A stretch of 64,000 nucleotides of DNA, taken from Candidatus Iainarchaeum sp. (GTDB lineage: Archaea > B1Sed10-29 > WALL01). Both the position numbers and the translations under genes were made by a program. Every line of letters starts with the position of its first letter. Position 1 is the first letter of the stretch. A model generated the notes under the pieces. That model was not told the DNA's origin, searched no databases, and was given only the letters and a program-made list of their open reading frames with translations. The stretch spans positions 1 to 64,000 of the forward strand of contig JAGMCR010000015.1 in the NCBI GenBank assembly GCA_023129115.1, given 5' to 3'. Shown piece after piece: positions 41,544 to 49,135 of this stretch.

Positions 41544-42929
41544 ATGGCCAGGAAAGCGGGGCCTTTGCCTAGACGCGTGATGGAGCTTTGGAACGCGAAG
41601 GCGCGGATTCCCGGGAAAATAAAGGATGTCGTTGTTTCTACTGCTGGAAAGCTTCGGACCAAAAAAGTAATTAAGCGGCTTAACAAGAGCAAGAACCCGG
41701 AGCACCGGAAACTGGCCAAGTGGCTGAAGAAAAACAATTATCACGTGCTTGACGTGAACGAAGAGTTTTTTTCGAGTGGTTTCAAGGACTCGTTTCTGTT
41801 GTATGGTGAGTCTCACCGCAACGAAGAGATGGCGCGTGACCAGGCAGGCCTTGTGCGGAGCATGAAGATTCGGCGCGTTATGCGTGAGGGGTTTGGTCCC
41901 AAGGAGAACTACGATTTTTCGGAGAATCCATTCCCGGCGCCTTATACGCTGCGGGGGATTGTTGAGGGTGCGCCTGAAATGTTGCCGGAAGAGGATTTGA
42001 ATCGCTTGAAGAAAGACTTCAAAAAGACGTTTAGTCGGGACGTGCTTCTCATGGATCGGTTCGAGAACACGTACGAGTCAACTTTGGGCATGTTCCGAGA
42101 GGGAATGAGTCCCGGAGGGCCTCCACACCCACGGTTTCCGGGGCTGGAAAAAGAGGTGAGGGCGGAGTACAAAAAAGCTGGTTGGAAGCACACTGGTGAC
42201 ATTGCAATGGACTTTCTGAAGCGCCTGGAGAATGGAAAAGGCGGGAAAGTTTTGAAGTCTCTTTTCAAGAAGTATGTGCACGATGGCAAGGGAGTAGAGT
42301 CGCATGTTCAGGAACACGTGCTTGGCTTGAACACGTTGCCTGGGTCTTTTGATGAGTTGATGGACACGCCGTTTTATGCGTGGCACCCGGCGATTTATGA
42401 TGCTTTGAAGAAGGGGAAGTACGTGCCGTCGGTTTTGCTGTCGCGGGAGACTGGTTTTGGTGAGTTGGTTCCTACTCGTACGGTGACGGGCCTTAGTGCG
42501 TACTTGGATGGTGCGGAGAACCAGAACGAACGGCTTGATCACGCGATGCAGGACATGCGTGCAGCTAATTTGGGGGTTGAGGATTTGGGGCTGCACAAAA
42601 AGTGTTTAATGGTGTTGGGTCGGCTTCAGGACGTGAGTGGTGAAAAGAAGAAAGAGAAAAAGTACCAGGCAAAATTGGATAAGGTCTTGGCAGATAGGGA
42701 GACAGCGTTTTTCAAGAATGCTATGATGCAGGTCAAGACGACTCCTCACTTGCCTGGCTTAAGCATAATACTTATGGGGGTTGAGCACGCAAAGAAGTCG
42801 TCGAACGTGAACAAACGGCTCAAAAGGCGTGGGGTGGGGTTCATTTCAATAAGGAAGCAAGTCCCACGAGAGCGGGGTGGAGACTTTCTGTACCACCTGG
42901 TTGTCGCAAAGGAAATAATGAAGAAGTAA
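41544..42929 (+). CDS. TraB/ChaN-like fold protein (tentative)
   Basis: 461 residues; CCTTTTATC lies about 30 bases before the ATG. The N-terminal 60 residues are basic. FLLYGESHRNEEMARDQAGL near residue 90 and SIILMGVEHAKKSSNVNKRL near residue 420 resemble the paired GExH and late GxxH strands of the TraB/TIKI/ChaN/EreA superfamily of metal-dependent hydrolases. The middle part is unlike known members. It ends right at a CTTTTATCC promoter for the next gene. Confidence 0.6.
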   Translation: MARKAGPLPRRVMELWNAKARIPGKIKDVVVSTAGKLRTKKVIKRLNKSKNPEHRKLAKWLKKNNYHVLDVNEEFFSSGFKDSFLLYGESHRNEEMARDQAGLVRSMKIRRVMREGFGPKENYDFSENPFPAPYTLRGIVEGAPEMLPEEDLNRLKKDFKKTFSRDVLLMDRFENTYESTLGMFREGMSPGGPPHPRFPGLEKEVRAEYKKAGWKHTGDIAMDFLKRLENGKGGKVLKSLFKKYVHDGKGVESHVQEHVLGLNTLPGSFDELMDTPFYAWHPAIYDALKKGKYVPSVLLSRETGFGELVPTRTVTGLSAYLDGAENQNERLDHAMQDMRAANLGVEDLGLHKKCLMVLGRLQDVSGEKKKEKKYQAKLDKVLADRETAFFKNAMMQVKTTPHLPGLSIILMGVEHAKKSSNVNKRLKRRGVGFISIRKQVPRERGGDFLYHLVVAKEIMKK

Positions 42930-42963
42930 AAGCTTTTATCCCTCCATTTCCTATTCTTTGTTA

Positions 42964-44214
42964 ATGTCTATTGACACTCGCTTGGAAGCGCTTCTTGTTG
43001 GTGAGCTGCGGGGCGAGAACAAGAAGGTCCAGAAGCTGTGCATGGACTGGCTTAAGAAGGCCTCGAAAAAGCACAATATTTGGAACGGGCACGCCGAGGC
43101 AGTCATGATTCTTCTGGGGCACCCGCTCGTCAAGACTGATAAAGAAAACATGATGAAGGTCTTGTTGAGGGACACGGCTGACGTGGACCTCAATTTCTTG
43201 TTGAACGTGGGCCCGGCGTTAGCGACGCAGATGAGGCCCCGGGACGTCCCACGGGCGCTGAAGATGGGCTCACAGCTCTACGCGAAGAGGGGCAGCCCTG
43301 AGCACGACCCTGATTTTTTGAGGGGGATTAGGGATATGGCTCGTTCAGAGGGCGGGCTGGTGAAGCTCGAGAACGCCAACAGGATTGGAAACCACATCAT
43401 GAGCCTGGCACCCCAGCATGAGCCAAACATGATTCCTTATATCCAGAGCCTTGGCCAGGAAATGCCCGAGCAACTGGGATTTATCGCGAGCCTGCAGCAC
43501 GTGAAGACGCCTTCGTCGTACTTGTGGCAGCACAACCAGTTACTGAAGACGTTGTCGCGGTACGTGGTTGAGGGTAGGATTGGCGCGGGTGAAATGAAGA
43601 AGTTGGGCGGCCGGTTGATTGATTTGCCGCCGCCGATGGCGTTGACTGCGTTGGCGACGCGGGTGCTTCCTGCGGTGGAGAGTGGTAGTGACTTGAAGCC
43701 TGTGTTGCACGAGCTTGGGCTGAAGCGCGAGAAGAAGCGGCTTGCTGAGGAAACGGTTGCGGAGAACGAGAGGTTCGAGGAGGCGATGCGCAGCATTTGG
43801 CGGGGGAAGCAGGTGAAGCGCGAGGAGTTCGTGAAGGCAGTGAACCACGTTATTGACCATTGCGTTAAGGAATTGAAAATCATTAACGCGGAGTTCAGTG
43901 GCTTGAATTTTGTGTTGGCTCCTGTGGCTGCTCACGAGGCGGATGTTCGTGCGGGCCAGATTTACTCTATTTTGTATGGTTGTGACTTGCGTGGGTTGCT
44001 TGAGAAAGAGGACGTAAAAAAATTCACTAAGCGGATTTTGCGTGAGGTGCATCCGGGTGGCAAGCACGAGGGGTTGAAGCCCGTGTACAAAAAGTGGTTT
44101 CCGATGCTCAGCTACCGGCTTGAGGAAGGCGTGCGTGCTGACAGGGAAGTGTACTTAATCCCGAAGCACCCCGAGTCAATCAAGCGCAAAAAAACAAAGC
44201 GATTAAAGAAATAA
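42964..44214 (+). CDS. Orphan helical protein, 416 residues
   Basis: From MSIDTRLEALLVGELRGENK; GCTTTTATCCC lies about 28 bases upstream, so the ATG at 42964 is preferred to the TTG at 42958. All-helical, HEAT-like in look (HAEAVMILLGHPLVKTDKEN; AGEMKKLGGRLIDLPPPMAL), with a basic tail. Its TAA overlaps the ATG of a RecB 5' fragment (TAATG). Function unknown. Confidence 0.68.
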   Translation: MSIDTRLEALLVGELRGENKKVQKLCMDWLKKASKKHNIWNGHAEAVMILLGHPLVKTDKENMMKVLLRDTADVDLNFLLNVGPALATQMRPRDVPRALKMGSQLYAKRGSPEHDPDFLRGIRDMARSEGGLVKLENANRIGNHIMSLAPQHEPNMIPYIQSLGQEMPEQLGFIASLQHVKTPSSYLWQHNQLLKTLSRYVVEGRIGAGEMKKLGGRLIDLPPPMALTALATRVLPAVESGSDLKPVLHELGLKREKKRLAEETVAENERFEEAMRSIWRGKQVKREEFVKAVNHVIDHCVKELKIINAEFSGLNFVLAPVAAHEADVRAGQIYSILYGCDLRGLLEKEDVKKFTKRILREVHPGGKHEGLKPVYKKWFPMLSYRLEEGVRADREVYLIPKHPESIKRKKTKRLKK

Positions 44215-44385
44215 TGCCCACTTGGTCCCACAGCAGAATCAGCATTTACGAGTCCTGCCCCCTCAACTTCAGCTGAAACTCAGCCCAGACGAGAATGCCC
44301 CGGCGTTTTCCTTTGGGAAATTCGCCAGGTACCCCGGCAATCCGTTGGGATTCGCCAGGTGGCTCGTTAGACGAGGGCGGCACAA
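44214..44385 (+). pseudogene. First 19 codons of a RecB-like gene interrupted by REP hairpins
   Basis: ATG at 44214 encodes MPTWSHSRISIYESCPLNF, the closest match to the intact N-terminus, and is cut off by the hairpin element CAGCTGAAACTCAGCCCAGA. The element continues with AATTCGCCAGG and GGGATTCGCCAGGTGGC blocks shared with 33430-33540. Confidence 0.72.
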
Positions 44386-44477
44386 GTTTATGGGTAGATT
44401 GTGGCAGTATTGAGACACATTTGGGTTAAGCGAGAAAACAAATGTCATTCTGGATGAGCTCTAAACGGAATTGAAAG

Positions 44478-44606
44478 CTTAAATATTAGAAAGATTAAGA
44501 TTTATGCAGAGCTGGAGTCTTTGTGGAATCCCCTGGTGGGTAACCTAAAAGGCGTCGAAGGCTTACCACCCACCCGTTGAGGGTGGGGCCATTTTTATTG
44601 CCATTA
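44478..44606 (+). ncRNA. Candidate small RNA A
   Basis: An AAGCTTAAATATTAG box followed about 25 bases later by a structured stretch (44505-44605). GGTGGGTAA...CTTACCACCC forms a stem, then CCACCC-GTTGA-GGGTGG and an ATTTTTATT tract suggest termination. It shares CTGGAG, the GGAATC-CCC region, CGTCGAAGG and GGGGCCAT with RNA B on the other strand. It converges on the 3' end of a DUF3800-like remnant. A short ORF (MQSWSLCGIPWWVT) begins at 44503 and may be a decayed RecB 5' end. Confidence 0.45.
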
Positions 44607-44615
44607 GCCCTAACT

Positions 44616-45038
44616 TTATATCGTGTGTTCTTCAACAAAGGAGCAAGCACTCTTTTGGCGGGTATACATGCCCAGCATGACATCACTAAGCTGGACTGCC
44701 CTAGAATAAGAATCAACCTCATGCCCATACACGCTAAGGGTTTGGTCCAACTTATTCTTAATCGTAATCTGGATTTCATTTGATTTGTGGCGGATTGGGA
44801 CTGTTTTTCCTGTTATCTCTATAGCCAGTTCTTTCAACAATCGTTCCAGGAAACAATACGTGCTATCTTTCACTTTTTTAACTGCATAGTCCCCCCGGTG
44901 AACATCTATGCTGATAGCCCCATGACGCTCTTCAAAGAGGGGAATCAAAATTTTGCCCATCTCGTGAGGCACAGTCTTCAAATAGTAATATTTTGCAGGC
45001 GTGTCCGGGGGTTTGACGTGATAAAACACAAAACATCT
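44616..45038 (-). pseudogene. N-terminally truncated DUF3800-like gene
   Basis: Minus-strand AKYYYLKTVPHEMGKILIPL ... RAVQLSDVMLGMYTRQKSAC aligns with RRNYYLKECPAAIAADIGYL ... EVQAADIMLGMYSLARSKNQ of the gene at 47272. The first third, including the expected acidic N-terminal strand, is absent. The upstream part of the track ORF (45039-45149) is antisense to another fragment. Confidence 0.55.
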
Positions 45039-45236
45039 AACGGGAGACGCATCAAAAATGGGGGGAGCATCCTTGAGGATTACTTGCTTCGCTTGACTTG
45101 GCCCGGGGGCCGTGGAAGGCTGTTGGATGGGTTTGTGAGGGACTCTCAATCCTCTTCCATTATTCTCGCCGATTTAATTTTGGGGATGAACAAAGATTAC
45201 GGGAAGATGGATGGGGTGATAACAAAAAGCATTTAA
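45009..45236 (+). pseudogene. C-terminal fragment of a second DUF3800-like gene
   Basis: Plus-strand VIKHKTSNGRRIKNGGSI and SQSSSIILADLILGM match SAYRKNGRRIKLSGSIGSQSSPEVQAADIMLGM of the 47272 protein, with an insertion between the two halves. It lies head-to-head with the fragment at 44616. Confidence 0.5.
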
Positions 45237-45245
45237 GGGCGATGG

Positions 45246-45372
45246 ATGCGGGGAATTATGGCCCCCCGCAGGCCACAAACCTTCGACGGTTCAGTGGGTG
45301 AAGCCCTCTGGGGCAATCCCATGAACCTCCAGTTCCGCTGTTTACTTTCGAAACCCTATTTATATGCCTAAC
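45246..45372 (-). ncRNA. Candidate small RNA B
   Basis: On the minus strand a CATATAAATAGGG box is followed about 25 bases later by GCGGAACTGGAGG, and a structured stretch ends near TTCCCCGC, which can pair with the 5' end. Internal stems include AACC-GTCGA-GGTT and TGGCC-TGCGGGG-GGCCA. It shares blocks with RNA A. It converges on the plus-strand DUF3800-like fragment, mirroring RNA A. The palindrome CCTAACCGTTAGG borders the promoter. Confidence 0.45.
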
Positions 45373-45374
45373 CG

Positions 45375-45470
45375 TTAGGTTTAAAAAGGGGTCGTGGGGG
45401 CAAAACCAGGAAGAGGTGGCCACGCCGCTGCTTTTTGCGGTCACCCAAGAACCACAAAATCTAGCGAAAG
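45375..45470 (+). promoter_or_regulatory. Promoter-like box and hairpin facing the 45473 gene
   Basis: GTTTAAAAAGGGG, then GGTGGCCACGCCGC...GCGGTCACC. It could make a short antisense or terminator RNA ending at the lipoprotein gene. Weak evidence. Confidence 0.3.
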
Positions 45471-45472
45471 GC

Positions 45473-45682
45473 TTAATCCAAAATATTCTTGATGTCACTC
45501 AAACTGTTTTCCAAATCAGTGATATTCTGGGTTATGTCCTGTTCTACATCGGCAACATCTGGTTCGATTGTTGGCTCAGGTGTCGGGGTTGGCGTTGAGG
45601 CCTCTTCTGTGCCACTTATACATCCCATCATAAAAACCATGCAAATAATGGTTGAAACAGCAAATAATTTCCGCATATTCAT
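45473..45682 (-). CDS. Small lipoprotein
   Basis: 69 residues. The signal LFAVSTIICMVFMMGC has a lipobox, followed by a Thr-Pro linker and an amphipathic helix (DVEQDITQNITDLENSLSDI). The start overlaps the stop of the upstream surface-protein gene (ATGA), so they are co-expressed. The helix might pair with the C-terminal helices of that protein. Confidence 0.75.
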   Translation of the reverse strand: MNMRKLFAVSTIICMVFMMGCISGTEEASTPTPTPEPTIEPDVADVEQDITQNITDLENSLSDIKNILD

Positions 45683-46983
45683 TCCCCCGTTATCTTGTTG
45701 AACACGTTCTCAAGCTTACGTTCCAAACGGCTCGCATAGTTCTTCAGCTTTAGTTTGTTGCCTTTGGTGTCATTCGGGCCAAGGCCCTTGGTTATGGAAA
45801 GCATTTCGTCGACTTCCAATTGTGTGTCATCTATTGCCCCCATTACCCTTTGCCATTTCATTGCTTTGTTCTCTTCGCCTTTGTTTTGGTAATGTTCGTG
45901 AATGAATTGGACTTTTCCTTCAATAGTATCAAGAAGGATTTTTATCTCCTCGAGCTTGAGGACTATCAACGCCAACTCAGACGAAGGAACGACTTCGTCT
46001 GCCTTGCATTCCCCCAAATAACCCCCCTGAGCCAAGTGTGCGTCAACTGCTGCTTCTGCGACACACATGGTCATATTGGAGTTCGATTGGGTGTGGCATA
46101 GTTGCACCTGGCCGTTTGGACAAGGGTTTGGGGTTGGCCCGGGCGTTGGGCTTGGGGTCGCGGTCGGTGAGGGGCTTGCTGTGGGCGAAGGTGTGGCTGT
46201 TGGGCTCGGCGTGGGGGTGGGCGAGGGTGTGGCTGTTGGTGTCGCGGTCGGAGTGGGTGTTGGGCTCGGGGTTGCTGTAGGTGAGGGGGTTGGAGTAGGT
46301 GTTGCCGTTGGAGTTGGAGTCGCTGTAGGCGTTGGAGTCGCTGTAGGCGTTGGAGTCGCTGTAGGCGTTGGAGTCGGAGTGGGAGTTGGAGTTGGCGTGG
46401 GAGTCGGTGTTGGCGTGGGGGTTGGGCTCGGGTCCTCGTAAACCAATCGAATGAAATCTATCGAGGCTGCGTTATGTTTCGTTAGTTCGGAGTCTTCCAC
46501 GTATACATGAAACTCGGAAGAATTTGGGGTTATCTCGCCATAGTATGTTTCATAGGTATAAGCCACTCCGGTTAATGGCTTGATGGCGTGCACCGGCGTG
46601 CTATTCGCCTCGGTATATACCTTGGTCCCAAAATGCCAGGTGTTCGGCCCGATGTAGGTAGTAAAGTACATGTCATATGTTTGTTCTGCAGTCAAACCTG
46701 TAAGCTTAATATCAAATACTGGCCCACCTGTCCCAAGTGGATCGGTGTATAAACAATCTCCTTCTCTGCAGTTGTCATTATAATTAAGAGCAGCAGCATG
46801 ATATTCTCCCAGAGTACTGGGGACATATTGCCACATATTGTAAGAGCCACCCGGATTGGATTGGAGTGGGATACTCCAATAAGCAGTAACTGCATAATCC
46901 TCTGCCTCGAAATACGCCTCTCCCGCCAGAACTCCAGTAAATAAAACTAAAAGAGCCACTGAAAATAACGCCAATCGATTCAT
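45679..46983 (-). CDS. Secreted surface protein with long Thr-Pro linker
   Basis: 434 residues from MNRLALFSVALLVLFTGVLA (signal peptide). Residues 22-190 form a beta-rich domain resembling carbohydrate-binding modules (YFEAEDYAVTAYWSIPLQSN, SIDFIRLVYEDPS at its end). Residues 193-300 are (Pro-Thr) repeats, encoded in part by tandem 18-base units. CHTQSNSNMTMCVAEAAVDA-HLAQGGYLGEC is a short cysteine module also known in bacterial surface proteins. The last 110 residues are a helical coiled coil. Probably a surface adhesin or binding protein. Confidence 0.78.
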   Translation of the reverse strand: MNRLALFSVALLVLFTGVLAGEAYFEAEDYAVTAYWSIPLQSNPGGSYNMWQYVPSTLGEYHAAALNYNDNCREGDCLYTDPLGTGGPVFDIKLTGLTAEQTYDMYFTTYIGPNTWHFGTKVYTEANSTPVHAIKPLTGVAYTYETYYGEITPNSSEFHVYVEDSELTKHNAASIDFIRLVYEDPSPTPTPTPTPTPTPTPTPTPTPTATPTPTATPTPTATPTPTATPTPTPSPTATPSPTPTPTATPTATPSPTPTPSPTATPSPTASPSPTATPSPTPGPTPNPCPNGQVQLCHTQSNSNMTMCVAEAAVDAHLAQGGYLGECKADEVVPSSELALIVLKLEEIKILLDTIEGKVQFIHEHYQNKGEENKAMKWQRVMGAIDDTQLEVDEMLSITKGLGPNDTKGNKLKLKNYASRLERKLENVFNKITGE

Positions 46984-47069
46984 AGAAACACCCGGGTTTA
47001 AGGGAGGGCTTTTCTGGTATTTACGGGTTTTGGTAACCATTAAATTCCCCCTCCACCTATCCCTATCCA

Positions 47070-47120
47070 ATGCCTATCTGGCTCCACTCCCGCATTTCGG
47101 CGAGTGAGTCCCTGCCCCCC
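47070..47120 (+). pseudogene. First 17 codons of a RecB-like gene
   Basis: ATG at 47070: MPIWLHSRISASESLPP, ending exactly where the second copy of the RNA element begins (TGTTTTTGATATTTAAACCC). This is the same junction as at 36045. Confidence 0.7.
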
Positions 47121-47285
47121 TGTTTTTGATATTTAAACCCCTCCAATAACTTTAAAAAGGGTGTTTTTGTGAACCTGTTCTTAGTGCTCGAGGCGTTTGC
47201 GTATCGGCCCTTGGGTTTTACGCGCACGCGCTTGCGACGGCACTCGCCCGGGGCTTTGGGTCCCGGGCTTTTCACTTTATTTCTC
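47121..47285 (+). ncRNA. Candidate small RNA, copy 2 of a repeated element
   Basis: Nearly identical to 36047-36211. TTTAAAAAGG box, then GTGAAC at 47169 and closing TTTTCAC at 47275. The last hairpin is GCCCGGG-GCTTTGGGT-CCCGGGC, altered from copy 1 but still paired. It runs into the DUF3800-like gene, whose stop codon lies in the closing stem. Confidence 0.55.
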
Positions 47286-47958
47286 TTAGCGCTACGCGGT
47301 TGAGCCGCTGGTTTTTGGAGCGGGCGAGAGAGTACATGCCCAGCATTATGTCGGCGGCCTGGACTTCGGGCGATGACTGTGAGCCAATCGAGCCGGACAG
47401 CTTGATCCTTCTGCCGTTTTTGCGGTAAGCGGATAGTGAAGTGCTGTGTTTTTTACGGATTGGCGCAATGTAGGCACCCACCACAGCAAATGAGAGGTTG
47501 GACAAGAGTTCGCTTAGGAATATGTTGGATGGGCGTTGTGAGGAGGGGCTGGGGCTTGGAACCAATGCGTCAAAGTCCGTGTCCGGCACGACTGTAATAC
47601 TGTCAGTGCGTTCGTTGATTAAGTAGCCAATGTCTGCAGCGATGGCGGCGGGGCATTCTTTGAGGTAGTAGTTTCTTCTTGATTTTTCGCCTCTTGTTGC
47701 CAAGAATATGATTGCCCTGAGCCCGAGTGCCTCAAGGGCGTTGTGGTGTTCGGCCAGTATGCGCTCCCTCAGTGGCGCTTTTATGTGTTTCCAGTGGATG
47801 CTGCCGGTGTAGCCGTTCAAGCGAGCGGTGGATTCAATGCTGGAAACAAAGCGGTTGATTGCTTCCGGGCTTCCGACTACTGCACAGATGAGTCTCCGCC
47901 CTTTGCTGTGCCTGCCCTTGTCTTTTGACGTGTCGATGCCGACAGCAATGTTTCCCAC
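47272..47958 (-). CDS. DUF3800-like protein
   Basis: 228 residues with a GTG start (MGNIAVGIDTSKDKG) about 25 bases after CGTTTTTAAGG. The N-terminal strand with an acidic residue (VGIDTS), central RAIIFLATRGEKSRRNYYLK and C-terminal EVQAADIMLGMYSLAR fit the DUF3800 pattern (Asp near the start, and a late V-Q-x-A-D box), a predicted RNase H-like fold of unknown function. Two partial relatives lie at 44616 and 45009, and a terminal remnant at 36197. The constant feature is a convergent small RNA candidate at the 3' end. Confidence 0.6.
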   Translation of the reverse strand: MGNIAVGIDTSKDKGRHSKGRRLICAVVGSPEAINRFVSSIESTARLNGYTGSIHWKHIKAPLRERILAEHHNALEALGLRAIIFLATRGEKSRRNYYLKECPAAIAADIGYLINERTDSITVVPDTDFDALVPSPSPSSQRPSNIFLSELLSNLSFAVVGAYIAPIRKKHSTSLSAYRKNGRRIKLSGSIGSQSSPEVQAADIMLGMYSLARSKNQRLNRVALREIK

Positions 47959-47979
47959 TGGCCTTAAACACGATTGGAC

Positions 47980-48016
47980 GCCTTAAAAACGGCTTTGCAT
48001 TTGCCTTGCCGAGGCC
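47980..48016 (-). promoter_or_regulatory. Promoter region of the DUF3800-like gene, repeated at 33323
   Basis: GCCTTAAAAACGGCTTTGCA then GCCTTGCCGAGGCCC. The minus-strand box GCCGTTTTTAAGGC is itself palindromic. It is the intact counterpart of the remnant at 33323-33365. Confidence 0.5.
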
Positions 48017-48051
48017 CCGCAGAGGCAGGAAAAGGTTTTTATCCCGCTTCG

Positions 48052-49077
48052 TCAGGTTTCGTCCGCGCCGCCACCCCACCCGTATGTGGGACCCTCATCA
48101 TCAACTTCTGCAGTGTCTGCTGAGCCCTCGAGGAACCCCGCGCCCCTAGATTTTTTTGGCTTGTCTGGCATGTTTGTGCCGTCAATGTTTCCACCCGAAA
48201 TGGGGTGTATCATCCTTCCGCCTTTGCGTATCTCCATGCCATCAATGTTTCCACCAGAAATCGGGTGAGGGCTGTCTTTTGGCTCACCAGGGTATACCGT
48301 TTCGCTGCGCGTCCCCCCTATGCTGCTGCCCCACTGGATTTTTTCTTTGGGCTTGCTCGGCTTGGCCGGGGCTTTGGTTGCCGGCAGCGTGGAAGCGCTA
48401 CTGTATCTCGAGGGCCTGTCGTCGAGTGCATCCCGCCGTGGCTTTTCCCAGTCCTTTGTCTGGGGGTATGTGGCTGGCCGGGGGAGTGGTGGAGGAGGCA
48501 TATCTACTTTTATGCCGTGGAAGGCGAGGACTGCAAGTAGTTCTCTTTGCATTTCAGGAGAAAGTTTTCGTATTCTGAGGACGAGGTCTTTTTTGTCGAG
48601 GTTTTTGAGGTCTTCGAAGGTCGCTTGTTTGGCGGATTGTTGGCGCTGGGCTTGGGCTGCTTGTTGGCGCGCGACTAGGTATTCGCGCAGTCGGTCGGCG
48701 TTTCTTATGTACACTGGGTTGGGGTGGACTTTGGCTGCTTCTTCGTATTTGGCGAGTGCTTCTTTGTATCGCCCGGCGTCGTGGAGATTGATTCCTTCGT
48801 TGTGGATGCGGCGGGCGAGTTGCTTGGCAGTGGGCGGACCGTACCCCAGTACTTTCCGGATTCTGCTGTCGTATTCTTGGCGTAGTGTTTTGAGTACGGG
48901 GCTGTCCGGATACATTCTTTCTACTCGTATGAGCAGCCGGATCGCGTCAGTCTCCATCCCCTTCTTGAACAAGCGCTTGAAGTCACCTTCACACTTTTCC
49001 GGTGAATAGGTGCCCCTCTTCATCTGTGATTTTCGGACCACGCCCCGAATGCCTTCCCCAATCTCCTTCAGCACCAT
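48052..49077 (-). CDS. TPR-like protein with low-complexity tail
   Basis: 341 residues; GTTTTAAGTG lies about 25 bases before the ATG. TPR-like helices include NEGINLHDAGRYKEALAKYE. KDLVLRIRKLSPEMQRELLA is a second helical part. The tail is Pro/Gly/Ser rich and holds two copies of HPISGGNIDG about 20 residues apart. It is similar in plan to the 33580 protein. It shares the CCAAAACACTTAAA promoter word with the divergent nuclease gene and with the 54804 gene. Confidence 0.7.
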   Translation of the reverse strand: MVLKEIGEGIRGVVRKSQMKRGTYSPEKCEGDFKRLFKKGMETDAIRLLIRVERMYPDSPVLKTLRQEYDSRIRKVLGYGPPTAKQLARRIHNEGINLHDAGRYKEALAKYEEAAKVHPNPVYIRNADRLREYLVARQQAAQAQRQQSAKQATFEDLKNLDKKDLVLRIRKLSPEMQRELLAVLAFHGIKVDMPPPPLPRPATYPQTKDWEKPRRDALDDRPSRYSSASTLPATKAPAKPSKPKEKIQWGSSIGGTRSETVYPGEPKDSPHPISGGNIDGMEIRKGGRMIHPISGGNIDGTNMPDKPKKSRGAGFLEGSADTAEVDDEGPTYGWGGGADET

Positions 49078-49135
49078 TCAACCACAACTAACGCACCCAA
49101 AACACTTAAAACTAACGCCCACCTTTAGCTATCCA

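Noticed and set aside
28917-44385. CRISPR array (repeated GGGATTCGCCAGGTGGC words)
   Set aside because: Only two adjacent direct copies, no regular spacers, and each unit is itself a hairpin with short joins. No cas genes except a Cas4-like nuclease that lacks any CRISPR context.
44400-44610. tRNA gene in the gap around RNA A
   Set aside because: No T-loop GTTCRANNC or CCA-end acceptor pairing could be found, and the stems do not form a cloverleaf.
46067-46441. 124-aa plus-strand Gly-Val repeat protein
   Set aside because: Exact antisense of the Thr-Pro linker coding repeats of the 45679 gene.
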